A DNA stretch of 24,615 nt, taken from NCBI GenBank assembly GCA_023257525.1, contig JALRCB010000005.1:1-24615 (forward strand), in the 5' to 3' direction. The notes below the pieces were generated by a model. It saw only the letters and a list, made by a program, of their open reading frames with translations, made no database searches and was not told the origin of the DNA. Of this stretch, positions 8,319-16,536 are shown one piece after another (the stretch's first letter is position 1; the number at the start of each line of letters is the position of its first letter). Origin of the DNA: Candidatus Nanopelagicales bacterium. Lineage in GTDB: Bacteria; Actinomycetota; Actinomycetes; S36-B12; UBA5976. The position numbers and the translations under genes are program-made.

Positions 8319-9470
8319 ACGATCGATCTTGGCCTACCAGCGCTTCCGCCTCCAGTTTTGGCGCCACGTCGCAAAAGTCGTCAAATCACACTTCGACACA
8401 GCACACATCCGATCTTGGTCGGTGGCGATGCGCCAATCAGTATCCAGTCAATGGCAACAACGCTAACCGCTGATGTTAATAGCACGCTGCAACAGATTGC
8501 AGAACTTACGGCTTCAGGTTGCCAGATTGTTCGCGTTGCAGTGCCTAGTCAAGATGACGCAGATGCCTTGCCACAGATTGCCAAGAAATCCAGCATCCCG
8601 GTGATTGCGGATATTCACTTCCAACCAAAATATGTTTTCGCAGCTATCGATGCAGGTGTAGCTGGCGTTCGAGTTAACCCAGGCAACATTAAACAATTTG
8701 ATGACAAAGTTAAAGAAATTGCTAAAGCTGCAGGTGATGCAGGTATTCCAATTCGAATTGGTGTCAATGCTGGATCACTAGATAAGCGATTGCTCGAGAA
8801 GTATGGCAAGGCGACCCCAGAAGCTTTGGTTGAATCTGCGCTTTGGGAAGCCTCGCTATTCGAAGAGCATGGCTTTGGTGATATAAAGATCTCCGTTAAG
8901 CATCATGATCCAGTTGTGATGGTTCAGGCCTACCGCTTACTTGCAGCGCAATCTGATTACCCACTTCATCTTGGCGTAACCGAAGCCGGTCCGCTGTTCC
9001 AAGGAACCATCAAGTCGGCTGTTGCCTTCGGTTCATTGCTAAGTGATGGCATCGGTGACACGATTCGAGTTTCACTTTCCGCTCCGCCAGTTGAAGAAGT
9101 GAAAGTTGCAAATCAAATTCTTGAATCCCTAAACCTTAAGCAGCGCGGACTTGAGATTGTTAGCTGTCCATCATGTGGTCGTGCCCAGGTTGATGTTTAC
9201 ACATTGGCTGAACAAGTAACTGCTGGACTTGAAGGTTTGGAAGTTCCATTGCGCGTTGCCGTTATGGGTTGCGTAGTTAACGGACCTGGCGAAGCACGTG
9301 AAGCAGATCTTGGAGTCGCCAGCGGAAATGGCAAAGGACAGATTTTCGTTAAGGGTGTAGTTATTAAAACCGTTCCGGAAGCTCAAATTGTTGAAACTTT
9401 AATTGAAGAAGCGATGAAACTTGCCGAGAGCATGGATTCTGAAGGCGCCCCAATAGTTTCTGTCACCTAA
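8316..9470 (+). CDS. ispG: 4-hydroxy-3-methylbut-2-enyl-diphosphate synthase, iron-sulfur enzyme
   Basis: 384 residues. The N-terminal TIM barrel shows PISIQSMATT, DIHFQPKY, RVNPGNI and RIGVNAGSL. The C-terminal domain has the cluster-binding cysteines in SCPSCGR and MGCVVNGPGE. It reduces MEcPP to HMBPP, the penultimate MEP-pathway step, using a [4Fe-4S] cluster. The 63-base gap after the protease gene is the largest in this run and contains a -10-like hexamer immediately before the ATG, so ispG may have its own promoter as well as read-through from dxr. Together with dxr it provides two of the seven MEP enzymes; the others are not in this window. Confidence 0.97.
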   Translation: MTIDLGLPALPPPVLAPRRKSRQITLRHSTHPILVGGDAPISIQSMATTLTADVNSTLQQIAELTASGCQIVRVAVPSQDDADALPQIAKKSSIPVIADIHFQPKYVFAAIDAGVAGVRVNPGNIKQFDDKVKEIAKAAGDAGIPIRIGVNAGSLDKRLLEKYGKATPEALVESALWEASLFEEHGFGDIKISVKHHDPVVMVQAYRLLAAQSDYPLHLGVTEAGPLFQGTIKSAVAFGSLLSDGIGDTIRVSLSAPPVEEVKVANQILESLNLKQRGLEIVSCPSCGRAQVDVYTLAEQVTAGLEGLEVPLRVAVMGCVVNGPGEAREADLGVASGNGKGQIFVKGVVIKTVPEAQIVETLIEEAMKLAESMDSEGAPIVSVT

Positions 9471-9483
9471 ATCAAAGTTTGGT

Positions 9484-10326
9484 ATGGCACACGAAATCCG
9501 TGCACTTGATGCGCACTCAATTGATCTAGTCAAAAACTTAATTGAACAAGACCCAGTTCGTCACTGCTTTCTTGCTGCCCGACTTGAGCAGACTAAACAA
9601 AGCAGGTTCCGTCCAAGCTATCCAGATTTACTTGGATATTTTGATGATGGAAATTTGAAATCTGTTTTGATGACTGGCGCAAACATAGTTCCGGTCAATA
9701 CGTCATTGATAGCAAGACAAGAATTTTCGACAGTACTAAACAGAAGCGGCAGAAGAAGTTCATCCATAGTTGGACCAGCGGAAGAAGTGCTTGATCTTTG
9801 GTCAAGAGTTTCGGCTAGTTGGGGACCGGCGCGTGAAGTTCGAGGTAATCAACCAGTACTAAGTATGCGAAGTAACTCATCGATTGAGATTGATCACGAT
9901 GTTCGGTATTCAAATCTTTCAGACTTAGAAGATCTGGTTCCAGCTTGTATTGCAATGTTCACTGAAGAAGTTGGCATTAGCCCAACTATTAACGGTGGCG
10001 GCAATGCGTATCGAAATCGAATTTCTGAACTTGTTTCGAGTCGGCGATCGTTTGTTAAGTACTTAGGTTCTGAGTTGGTTTTTAAAGCGGAAATTGGAAC
10101 GATAGGTGCTGGTGTAGCTCAGATTCAAGGAGTTTGGGTTAAGCCCGAGTATCGCGGAAAAGGAATCTCAGTATCTGCGATGGCTGCCGTTGTGAAACTT
10201 GTTCTAGCGGATGTGGCACCTGTTGTTTCGCTGTACGTCAATGACTACAACGAAGTCGCCTTGAAAACATATAGAAGCGTTGGCTTTGAACAAGTCGACA
10301 CCTTTGCCACAGTCCTATTTAGTTAA
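9484..10326 (+). CDS. GNAT-family N-acetyltransferase with N-terminal DUF4081-like domain
   Basis: 280 residues. The N-terminal ~110 residues (with DPVRHCFLAARLE near residue 22) look like the DUF4081 domain found in actinobacterial proteins such as Rv2867c, which follows ispG in M. tuberculosis. The C-terminal half is a GNAT domain with IQGVWVKPEYRGKGIS, the acetyl-CoA binding loop, near residues 215-230 and the closing LYVNDYNEVALKTYRSVGF. The acceptor substrate is unknown. The ATG at 9484 lies 13 bases past ispG and has only a weak ribosome binding site. The conserved position next to ispG argues for a real gene, but this does not reveal its job. Confidence 0.88.
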   Translation: MAHEIRALDAHSIDLVKNLIEQDPVRHCFLAARLEQTKQSRFRPSYPDLLGYFDDGNLKSVLMTGANIVPVNTSLIARQEFSTVLNRSGRRSSSIVGPAEEVLDLWSRVSASWGPAREVRGNQPVLSMRSNSSIEIDHDVRYSNLSDLEDLVPACIAMFTEEVGISPTINGGGNAYRNRISELVSSRRSFVKYLGSELVFKAEIGTIGAGVAQIQGVWVKPEYRGKGISVSAMAAVVKLVLADVAPVVSLYVNDYNEVALKTYRSVGFEQVDTFATVLFS

Positions 10327-10393
10327 TTCGGATAGCCCAGTCTCGATCCTGCTGCTATGCCCAAGGCAACTCAAATTGAACCTAATTCTTCTG

Positions 10394-10429
10394 TACGATT
10401 GAGTCACTATTCATTTAGACCCTAGGAGC
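10394..10429 (+). promoter_or_regulatory. proS ribosome binding site and possible promoter
   Basis: The 107-base gap before proS holds TACGAT (10394-10399), a -10-like hexamer with only a poor -35 upstream, about 35 bases before the start. A clear Shine-Dalgarno sequence, AGGAG (10424-10428), lies five bases before GTG at 10434. It decides that start over the in-frame ATG at 10443. Confidence applies mainly to the ribosome binding site. Confidence 0.55.
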
Positions 10430-10433
10430 GCTA

Positions 10434-12203
10434 GTGCTACGCATGTCAACCCTGTTCTTGCGGACTTTACGCGAGGATCCAGCGGATGCCGAAGTACCTA
10501 GTCACCGACTGCTTGTACGTGGCGGTTATGTTCGCCGCGTTGGACCAGGTATTTGGTCCTGGTTACCACTTGGGTATTTGGTTTATCGAAATGTTGAACG
10601 CATAGTTCGAGAAGAAATGGATAGCGCTGGATTCCAAGAAGTTCATTTCCCAGCCTTGTTGCCACGCGAACCTTATGAAAAAACGGGTCGTTGGAATGAG
10701 TACGGAGATAATTTATTTCGATTGCAGGACCGAAAGAAAGCTGACTACCTATTAGGTCCAACGCACGAAGAGATGTTCACTCTTATGGTCAAAGGTGAGT
10801 ACTCGTCGTACAAAGATCTGCCACTTTGCATTTATCACATCCAGATTAAATACCGCGATGAAGCCAGACCACGTGCTGGAATTCTAAGAGCACGAGAGTT
10901 TGTTATGAAGGACTCATACTCCTTCGATATCAATGATGCCGGCTTGGATATTTCATACCAACGTCATCGCGATTCATACATCAAGACATTTGATCGTCTT
11001 GGCATGAATTACGAAATTGTCTCGGCAATGTCGGGAGCGATGGGTGGATCTAAGAGTGAAGAATTCTTGGCAACTTGCGATAGCGGCGAAGACACATATG
11101 TAAAGTGTCCAAGTTGTGGCTTAGCTGCAAACGTTGAGGCTATTGTCACTCGGGTTCCAGCCGAAATCGATGCCACTGGAATTCCAGCAGCCCACGTTGA
11201 GGACACACCAGATACTCCAACGATTGCTTCATTGGTAGAAGTTTCAAATGCCAGAGCAGAGTTACGTAGATCTGATCGAGACTGGCATGCCGGCGATACT
11301 TTAAAGAATGTCGTAGTGATGCAAGTTGATCTCGCTGGAAACCGAGCACCACTTGTAATTGGCTTACCTGGTGATCGTGAAGTTGATCTAAAGCGCGTTG
11401 AAGCTGCGCTTCACCCAATTTCAATTGAAGCCTTCGAAGAAGAAGACTTCAAAAAGCATCCAGCTCTGGTTAAGGGTTACATTGGTCCAGAAGTTCTCGG
11501 GTTGAAATCTAAATCAGGCATCCAATACTTAGTTGATCCTCGGGTAGTTAAGGGATCGCGCTGGATAACTGGAGCGAACAAGCGCGGCAACCATGTTTAT
11601 GACTTAGTTGCAGGAAGAGATTTCACTTGGGATGGCGTAATCGAAGCTGCCGAAGTTCGCCAAGGAGACGGCTGCTCCAATTGCGAAGCCGAAGTTGGCA
11701 TCGCGCGCGGTATTGAGATTGGGCACATTTTCCAATTAGGTCGCAAATATGCCGAAGCTTTGGATCTGAAAGTTCTTGATGAAAATGGTGAACTGGTAAC
11801 AGTGACCATGGGTTCATATGGCATTGGTGTTTCTCGTGCCGTAGCAACTATTGCCGAACAGTCACACGATGAGAAGGGACTGATCTGGCCACGGGAAGTA
11901 TCGCCGGCAGACATTCATATAATTGCCACTGGACGCGACGATGAACCTTTCGACGTCGCTAATCGCATGAGTGAAGAACTTGAGGCAAGTGGCGTCAGAG
12001 TTTTGTTTGACGACCGCAGAGGTGTTTCTCCCGGAGTTAAGTTCAACGACTCTGAGTTGCTTGGAGTTCCAACCATTGCTGTTGTAGGCAAAGGTTTGGC
12101 AGATGGTGTAATTGAACTTCGGGATCGTAAATCTGGAGATCAAACCCTTGTTCCAATAGCGGACTTTGTTTCAGAAGTAGTCTCGTTAGTCACCAAGAAG
12201 TAA
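10434..12203 (+). CDS. proS: Prolyl-tRNA synthetase, bacterial type with editing insertion
   Basis: 589 residues. Class II catalytic motifs are visible: motif 1 region with FPALLPREPYEKTGRW, LGPTHEE, motif 2 in RDEARPRAGILRAREF, and motif 3 in GSYGIGVSRAVATI. About 180 residues between motifs 2 and 3 form the INS/YbaK-like editing domain. Two cysteine pairs flank this insertion (KCPSCG and GCSNCE) and may bind zinc. A C-terminal anticodon-binding domain (IIATG, VLFDDR, SPGVKFNDSELLG) follows. The enzyme charges tRNAPro, and the editing domain clears Ala-tRNAPro. GTG at 10434 is chosen because of the AGGAG site five bases upstream. The HAD-like gene begins five bases after the stop. Confidence 0.97.
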   Translation: MLRMSTLFLRTLREDPADAEVPSHRLLVRGGYVRRVGPGIWSWLPLGYLVYRNVERIVREEMDSAGFQEVHFPALLPREPYEKTGRWNEYGDNLFRLQDRKKADYLLGPTHEEMFTLMVKGEYSSYKDLPLCIYHIQIKYRDEARPRAGILRAREFVMKDSYSFDINDAGLDISYQRHRDSYIKTFDRLGMNYEIVSAMSGAMGGSKSEEFLATCDSGEDTYVKCPSCGLAANVEAIVTRVPAEIDATGIPAAHVEDTPDTPTIASLVEVSNARAELRRSDRDWHAGDTLKNVVVMQVDLAGNRAPLVIGLPGDREVDLKRVEAALHPISIEAFEEEDFKKHPALVKGYIGPEVLGLKSKSGIQYLVDPRVVKGSRWITGANKRGNHVYDLVAGRDFTWDGVIEAAEVRQGDGCSNCEAEVGIARGIEIGHIFQLGRKYAEALDLKVLDENGELVTVTMGSYGIGVSRAVATIAEQSHDEKGLIWPREVSPADIHIIATGRDDEPFDVANRMSEELEASGVRVLFDDRRGVSPGVKFNDSELLGVPTIAVVGKGLADGVIELRDRKSGDQTLVPIADFVSEVVSLVTKK

Positions 12204-12208
12204 CAGTC

Positions 12209-12928
12209 ATGACAATTAAGGCTGTGGTTTTTGACTGGGGTGGCACGCTAACTCCCTGGCATAACGTAGATCTATTCGAGCTTTGGCTTGGCTACTCGAA
12301 TGTTTATGATCCAGAAAATGCAAAAGAACTAGCTGAAGTTCTAAATCATGGTGAACAGGCACGCTGGTCCAGGCAGTTTGAAACTAATGGCGAAGTTGGT
12401 ACTGGAGTACTTGACGAATTGTTTCATGAAGCTGGAGTTGATACTTCGAGCCCGTTGCATTCGAAAGCTTTAGAAAATTACTTGAGCGGCTGGGATCCTC
12501 ACACTTACACCGACCCAGATGCGATTGAACTTCTCGAGGGTCTGCGGGGACGAGGCATCAAAACTGCAGTTCTGTCCAACACAATGTGGCCGCGCAGACA
12601 TCATGAGGCAGTACTTGAACGCGATGGCGTACTTCACCTTTTCGACTACCTACTCTTCACAAGTGAAACACCAGCAGGTAAACCACACAAGTCAGTTTTT
12701 GCAGACGTTCTTTACAACTTAGATATTGAACCTAAGAATGCAGCTTTCGTTGGTGACCGGTTGTTTGATGACATCCATGGTGCGCAGTCAATTGGCATGA
12801 AGGGTATTTGGATTCCACATTCAAATATTCCAGCATCGCAATCATCGGACTTAGGTATCACTCCAGATGCAACGGTCCAGAAGCTGAGCGAAGTTATGAA
12901 TGTGGTTCTCGACTGGAGTAACCAGTAA
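12209..12928 (+). CDS. HAD-superfamily hydrolase
   Basis: 239 residues of a Rossmann-like HAD domain. Motif I is FDWGGTLT with the nucleophile Asp9. The usual second aspartate (DxD) is glycine 11, as in some HAD subgroups, so the chemistry could differ from a standard phosphatase. Motif II is LSNT, motif III is the lysine in GKPH, and motif IV is VGDRLFDDIHGA. A helical cap lies between about residues 20 and 100. The substrate is unknown. It is spaced five bases after proS and two bases before the TSUP permease, so all three are probably cotranscribed. Confidence 0.88.
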   Translation: MTIKAVVFDWGGTLTPWHNVDLFELWLGYSNVYDPENAKELAEVLNHGEQARWSRQFETNGEVGTGVLDELFHEAGVDTSSPLHSKALENYLSGWDPHTYTDPDAIELLEGLRGRGIKTAVLSNTMWPRRHHEAVLERDGVLHLFDYLLFTSETPAGKPHKSVFADVLYNLDIEPKNAAFVGDRLFDDIHGAQSIGMKGIWIPHSNIPASQSSDLGITPDATVQKLSEVMNVVLDWSNQ

Positions 12929-12930
12929 CA

Positions 12931-13701
12931 ATGCCTGGACAATTAGTCGAGATTTCAATCTGGATCGTTCTAATTTGCGTTGCAGCAGCATTCCTGGCGG
13001 GATTCGTTGATGCAGTTGCAGGTGGTGGTGGACTTATTCAATTACCCGTTCTACTTTGGACATTTCCAACCGCGCCCTTGGCGAGCATTTTAGGAACCAA
13101 TAAAGCAGTCTCGATTGTTGGAACAAGTACAGCTGCAAATACTTATCGCAAGAAGATTGAAGTCAATGCAAAACAGTTAATCCCAATGATGAGCGCTGCG
13201 TTTGTTGGCTCGCTTAGTGGTGCATTACTTGCAACAAACATTTCGCGAGACATTTTTGAGCCGATAATTCTGATCATCTTGATTGCAGTTGGCACATTTA
13301 CGGTTTTGCGCCCGGACTTTGGAAAACTTGAGACGATTCGGAAAGTGTCACCAGCTATCGCACCGCTTATTGGCCTAGTAATCGGGTTTTATGACGGCTT
13401 GATCGGTCCAGGCACCGGAATGTTTCTGCTGTTTTCATTGGTCAGTTTTGTAGGCACTAGTTTCTTGGGTGCTTCGGCAATCGCTAAATTTGTAAATGTT
13501 GCTACCAATTTGGCCGCATTGATTATCTTCATTCCTGGTGGACACGTGATTTGGCTAATTGCGGCCTTGATGGCACCAGCAAACTTGATTGGCGGTTATC
13601 TAGGGGCAAGAACTGCTCTTGATCGCGGAAGTTCATTTGTTCGTTATACGTTCTTGGTCGTGTTAGCTGCTTTAGTTATTCGTCTGGTTATTACGATCTA
13701 G
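12931..13701 (+). CDS. TSUP-family membrane permease (TauE/SafE-like)
   Basis: 256 residues with about eight hydrophobic segments. The first segment is followed by the family signature AGFVDAVAGGGGLIQLPVL (residues 24-42), and the second half repeats the pattern with GFYDGLIGPGTGMFLLF near residues 150-166. TSUP proteins (YfcA/TauE/SafE) are proposed exporters of sulfite, sulfoacetate or other organosulfur anions. Nothing here identifies the substrate, and no sulfur-metabolism gene is nearby. ATG at 12931 lies two bases past the HAD-like gene. The stop is only four bases from the end of the convergent DUF4439 gene, and no terminator hairpin is visible between them. Confidence 0.87.
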   Translation: MPGQLVEISIWIVLICVAAAFLAGFVDAVAGGGGLIQLPVLLWTFPTAPLASILGTNKAVSIVGTSTAANTYRKKIEVNAKQLIPMMSAAFVGSLSGALLATNISRDIFEPIILIILIAVGTFTVLRPDFGKLETIRKVSPAIAPLIGLVIGFYDGLIGPGTGMFLLFSLVSFVGTSFLGASAIAKFVNVATNLAALIIFIPGGHVIWLIAALMAPANLIGGYLGARTALDRGSSFVRYTFLVVLAALVIRLVITI

Positions 13702-13705
13702 AGAT

Positions 13706-14122
13706 TTACGTAGCCGAACTAAACGCTTTGGCAATTCCAGACCAACTAAATGATCGAATTGCGCAGCCTTGTAGAAATTCACATTCACGCTGCTTGATCT
13801 GAGCGGGTAGGTAAAAGAGAGCATTAGCCCAATGCGCAATTGCATTCTCTTCCAGCAGAGCTGCTGCAACTCTGGCGCTTGGATCATCAAGGACTTGAGG
13901 TGTTATTGAATATGCCGCGCTTGCAGCGGGCGCGGGATATCCAAATTCATCGAAACTTGTAAGTAGTTGATCTCGGTGAATTCGAAACGCAGCCATTGCG
14001 TTTAAAGCTTCTTCTGGATCCGACAAATACGCAGCTACGACCCCGTAAGCGTAAATTGCGCCGTAGCAACTTGCCAGAAGATCTTCAAGCGCAGTGAGTT
14101 CGTCTTTAACTAGAGTGCTCAT
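13706..14122 (-). CDS. Ferritin-like DUF4439 protein
   Basis: 138 residues, predicted mostly helical and alanine-rich. Two segments carry the Glu/His pattern of a four-helix ferritin-like fold: an early helix pair with AFRIHRDQL near residue 44 and a later AALLEENAIAHWANAL near 87-102. Actinobacteria commonly encode DUF4439 proteins between proS and rimP (Rv2844 in M. tuberculosis by my recollection). Metal binding is suggested by the fold, but function is not established. The ATG at 14122 overlaps the end of the upstream lipoprotein gene by four bases, so the two are translationally coupled and probably work together. Confidence 0.8.
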   Translation of the reverse strand: MSTLVKDELTALEDLLASCYGAIYAYGVVAAYLSDPEEALNAMAAFRIHRDQLLTSFDEFGYPAPAASAAYSITPQVLDDPSARVAAALLEENAIAHWANALFYLPAQIKQRECEFLQGCAIRSFSWSGIAKAFSSAT

Positions 14123-14601
14123 GCGACAAAACCTGTTAACAACACATGATGCTGCATTTCCGATCCTGCGATAAGTGCCAGGATGCGAGATAGTTCAGCG
14201 TCAGAAATGGCACTAGCCGTATTCAGATTGTTTGTTGAGAAGACTGCGCACCTCGTAACTAGCGCCGCAAGGCTAAGTTCTTGAGCTGGCATCGCGCTTG
14301 CTGATGGGGAGGATCCAGCAGGTAGGTATGGCGATAAGCCCTCAATGTGAAGCAAATTTTGATCAATAACAATTTGTAACGGTGAACTCAGACTAGGGTC
14401 GGACGAAATCAGCCCGGTGGCATCACTGATCAGGTCTTGTTTAGCCTTAACGATTTTTTCTATCTCTCCGGCTGCTGGATCAGCAATAGGGGTTTCACTT
14501 GAAACGCTGCACGAACTCACAAGTACTGCAGTTGAGCTAATCCCAGCCAAGAAAGTTCTTCGATTCAAAACTAACGAAGTTGCCGCAACTGATTCGCTCA
14601 C
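14119..14601 (-). CDS. Twin-arginine lipoprotein partner of the DUF4439 protein
   Basis: 160 residues. NRRTFLAG at residues 13-20 is a twin-arginine motif, followed by a short hydrophobic stretch and a lipobox-like VSSC with Cys31. This suggests Tat export of a folded protein and lipid anchoring outside the membrane. The mature part is helical with Glu and His residues near the C-terminus (SEMQHHVLL) and may be a divergent ferritin-like bundle. The start is GTG at 14601. TTG at 14568 would give a more typical 19-residue signal peptide before the cysteine. It corresponds in position to Rv2843, next to DUF4439, in mycobacteria. Function is unknown. Confidence 0.7.
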   Translation of the reverse strand: MSESVAATSLVLNRRTFLAGISSTAVLVSSCSVSSETPIADPAAGEIEKIVKAKQDLISDATGLISSDPSLSSPLQIVIDQNLLHIEGLSPYLPAGSSPSASAMPAQELSLAALVTRCAVFSTNNLNTASAISDAELSRILALIAGSEMQHHVLLTGFVA

Positions 14602-14661
14602 ATATGTATTGTTCAGGCAACTGGTGCAAATCTTTGGGATTTGTAAGAACGCGTTTGGGTA

Positions 14662-14690
14662 TTTTCATTGCGACCACAACCGACTACGAT
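14662..14690 (+). promoter_or_regulatory. Candidate rimP-nusA promoter
   Basis: TTTTCA (14662-14667) and TACGAT (14685-14690) are separated by 17 bases. The predicted start is near 14697, leaving a leader of about 33 bases before rimP, whose ribosome site is AAAAGGC. The -35 matches only four of six bases. This lies in the 128-base divergent gap shared with the lipoprotein gene. Confidence 0.4.
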
Positions 14691-14729
14691 AGAAACACAA
14701 CTGTTCCACCAAATTGAAAAGGCAAGACA

Positions 14730-15230
14730 ATGATTCCGGTTTCTGAACTTACTGAATTGCTGGATCCTGTTGTGAGCGCATTTTCATTCGATTTAGACGA
14801 TATTGAAATTACTCGATCTGGTGGCCAAAGAATCCTTGATGTAACTATCGATGGTGACAGTGGAGTCAATCTAGACGAAGTCGCTGAAGTATCGCGAGCA
14901 ATTTCGGAATTTCTTGACAACTCAAATGCCATGGGCGATGAACCTTATGTTCTCGAAGTTGGAACACGTGGTATTTCAAAGCCGCTTACCAAACCAATTC
15001 ATTGGTCCAGAAACGTTGGACGGCTAGTTAACGTTGCGGGTGATGCGATAAACGCGATTGGAAGAATTGTTGAATTTGAAGATCCAATCGTCACTCTTGA
15101 CATAAAGGGTAAATCGAGAACTATAAGCATTCAAGAAATATCTCGAGCAAATATCGAAGTTGAATTTAAAAAGATGCCAAAAGATGAAGCTGAAGCTTTA
15201 TCTGGTGATCCCGATGTTGAGTCAGATTAG
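14730..15230 (+). CDS. rimP: Ribosome maturation factor RimP
   Basis: 166 residues, typical length. The N-terminal domain has ITRSGGQRILDVTIDGDSGVNLDEVAEVSRAI in pieces at residues 28-59, and YVLEVGTRGISKPL (71-84) is the RimP hallmark, followed by a small C-terminal barrel. RimP binds the 30S subunit during assembly. ATG at 14730 follows AAAAGGC at a normal distance. It is first in the rimP-nusA-infB cluster, and nusA begins 11 bases downstream after a strong ribosome site (AGGAGGG) placed at the rimP stop. Confidence 0.93.
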   Translation: MIPVSELTELLDPVVSAFSFDLDDIEITRSGGQRILDVTIDGDSGVNLDEVAEVSRAISEFLDNSNAMGDEPYVLEVGTRGISKPLTKPIHWSRNVGRLVNVAGDAINAIGRIVEFEDPIVTLDIKGKSRTISIQEISRANIEVEFKKMPKDEAEALSGDPDVESD

Positions 15231-15241
15231 GAGGGCAATAC

Positions 15242-16216
15242 ATGGACATTGATATTTCAGCCCTAAAAGGATTGACTCGCGAACGCGGACTTTCTTTAGA
15301 TTATGTAGTTGACGCAATTGAACAGGCGTTGCTGGTTGCTTACTTACATTCAGCTGGCGCACATGAAAGTGCTCGCGTTGAATTGGATCGAACTACTGGT
15401 CACGTACTTGTGATTGCAGATGAGTTGAATGACGAAGGTGAAAAGATTGGTGAATTCGAAGCGACCCCAGAGGGATTCGGCCGAGTTGCCGCATCGCTAG
15501 CTCGCGGCGTTATCAGCCAGAGACTTAAAGCGGCAGATGATGATGCGACGGTTGCTGAATTCCAAGCTAAGGAAGGCGACATTGTTTCTGGTGTGATTCA
15601 ACAGGGAAGTGATCGTCAACTTATTTTTGTTAATTTAGGAAAAGTAGAAGGCGTCCTGCCACCAGAAGAAAGTGTGCCCGGCGAAGACTACTCACACGGC
15701 ACTCGAATCAGGTGTTATGTAGTTGCAGTAAAGATGGGACCTAAAGGTCCAGTCATAACTCTTTCTCGATCCCATCCAAAGTTAGTTGAAGAACTATTCA
15801 AGTTCGAAGTTCCAGAAATAGCTGATGGCACCGTTGTAATCGAAGGTCTTGCCCGCGAAGCTGGACACCGCACCAAGATCGCCGTCTCTACAAAAACTGC
15901 CAGCGTGAATCCTAAAGGCGCCTGCATTGGTCCACTAGGTGGTCGAGTGCGTGCTGTAATGAGTGAACTTGGTGGCGAGAAGATCGACATTGTCGACTAC
16001 AGCGAAGACTTAGCACTTTATGTAAAGCATGCTTTGTCACCTGCGAAAGTTATTTCTGCAACTTTGATCGATGAAGAGAATCGAATTGTCCGAGTAGTAG
16101 TTCCAGATTTCCAACTAAGCCTTGCTATCGGCCGAGAAGGGCAAAATGCCAGACTGGCAGCGCGCTTAACCGGTGCCAAGATTGACATCAAGTCAGATAT
16201 GGCCACTGAGGCCTAA
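15242..16216 (+). CDS. nusA: Transcription termination/antitermination factor NusA
   Basis: 324 residues, the short actinobacterial form without the acidic C-terminal repeats of E. coli NusA. In order: the N-terminal RNA-polymerase-binding domain (1 to ~105), an S1 domain (about 110-180, with GDIVSGVIQQ and FVNLGKVEGVLPPEE), then KH1 with CIGPLGGRVRAVMSELGGEKIDIV near 228-251, and KH2 with LAIGREGQNARLAARLTGAKIDI near 293-315. It binds RNA polymerase and nascent RNA. AGGAGGG directly upstream is a near-perfect Shine-Dalgarno sequence. ylxR, usually the next gene, is missing. Confidence 0.96.
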   Translation: MDIDISALKGLTRERGLSLDYVVDAIEQALLVAYLHSAGAHESARVELDRTTGHVLVIADELNDEGEKIGEFEATPEGFGRVAASLARGVISQRLKAADDDATVAEFQAKEGDIVSGVIQQGSDRQLIFVNLGKVEGVLPPEESVPGEDYSHGTRIRCYVVAVKMGPKGPVITLSRSHPKLVEELFKFEVPEIADGTVVIEGLAREAGHRTKIAVSTKTASVNPKGACIGPLGGRVRAVMSELGGEKIDIVDYSEDLALYVKHALSPAKVISATLIDEENRIVRVVVPDFQLSLAIGREGQNARLAARLTGAKIDIKSDMATEA

Positions 16217-16257
16217 GTCTTTGCTAACAGCAAAAGCATGCAAAAACCGCGTGGATA

Positions 16258-16284
16258 TTGAGCTTCTCCAATTTGGGCTAGACT
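16258..16284 (+). promoter_or_regulatory. Possible infB promoter
   Basis: TTGAGC (16258-16263) and TAGACT (16279-16284) resemble actinobacterial -35 and -10 boxes, but the spacer is 15 bases, shorter than usual (16 if the -35 is read one base upstream). It would drive infB independently of nusA. Confidence 0.3.
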
Positions 16285-16421
16285 AGCGAAAGCAAGATAC
16301 TTTGTATCCCTGCCAGCTAGGTCGGTATTCAAGGATTTCAAGCCCAAAACTTGATTAACTTGCTACAAGTATCCGTTAACTACCGCTGAAAACGGGAGTG
16401 TTTATGTTCAACGCCAGGCTT

Positions 16422-16499
16422 GCGTTCTAGTTATGAACGCCAACAGGCAAGGTGCTCATCTAATGGGCACCAAGAAGCAGAGTGCTCAGAAATGAGCGC
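16422..16499 (+). promoter_or_regulatory. Three tandem stem-loops in the infB leader
   Basis: Hairpin A is GCGTTC/GAACGC (16422-16427 with 16435-16440). Hairpin B is GGTGCTCAT/ATGGGCACC (16451-16459 with 16463-16471, one G-U pair). Hairpin C is GTGCTCA/TGAGCGC (16482-16488 with 16493-16499, one wobble) closed by a GAAA tetraloop. They are separated by short A-rich linkers of 10 bases each. The arm GCGTT of hairpin A can instead pair with AACGC at 16410-16414, so two exclusive folds are possible. None is followed by a T-run. Confidence 0.5.
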
Positions 16500-16536
16500 G
16501 CAAAAACAAGAGACGGTTCGGATCTATTAACTAGAC

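Noticed and set aside
13695..13730. Bidirectional terminator between the convergent TSUP and DUF4439 genes
   Set aside because: No inverted repeat of useful length is found in or near the four-base gap.
16220..16234. TTTGCT..AGCAAA hairpin after nusA as a terminator
   Set aside because: The stem is only 6 bp, AT-rich, and no T-run follows it.
16400..16510. tRNA or tmRNA-like gene in the infB leader
   Set aside because: The stem-loops do not form a cloverleaf, and there is no T-loop consensus or acceptor stem closing the set.
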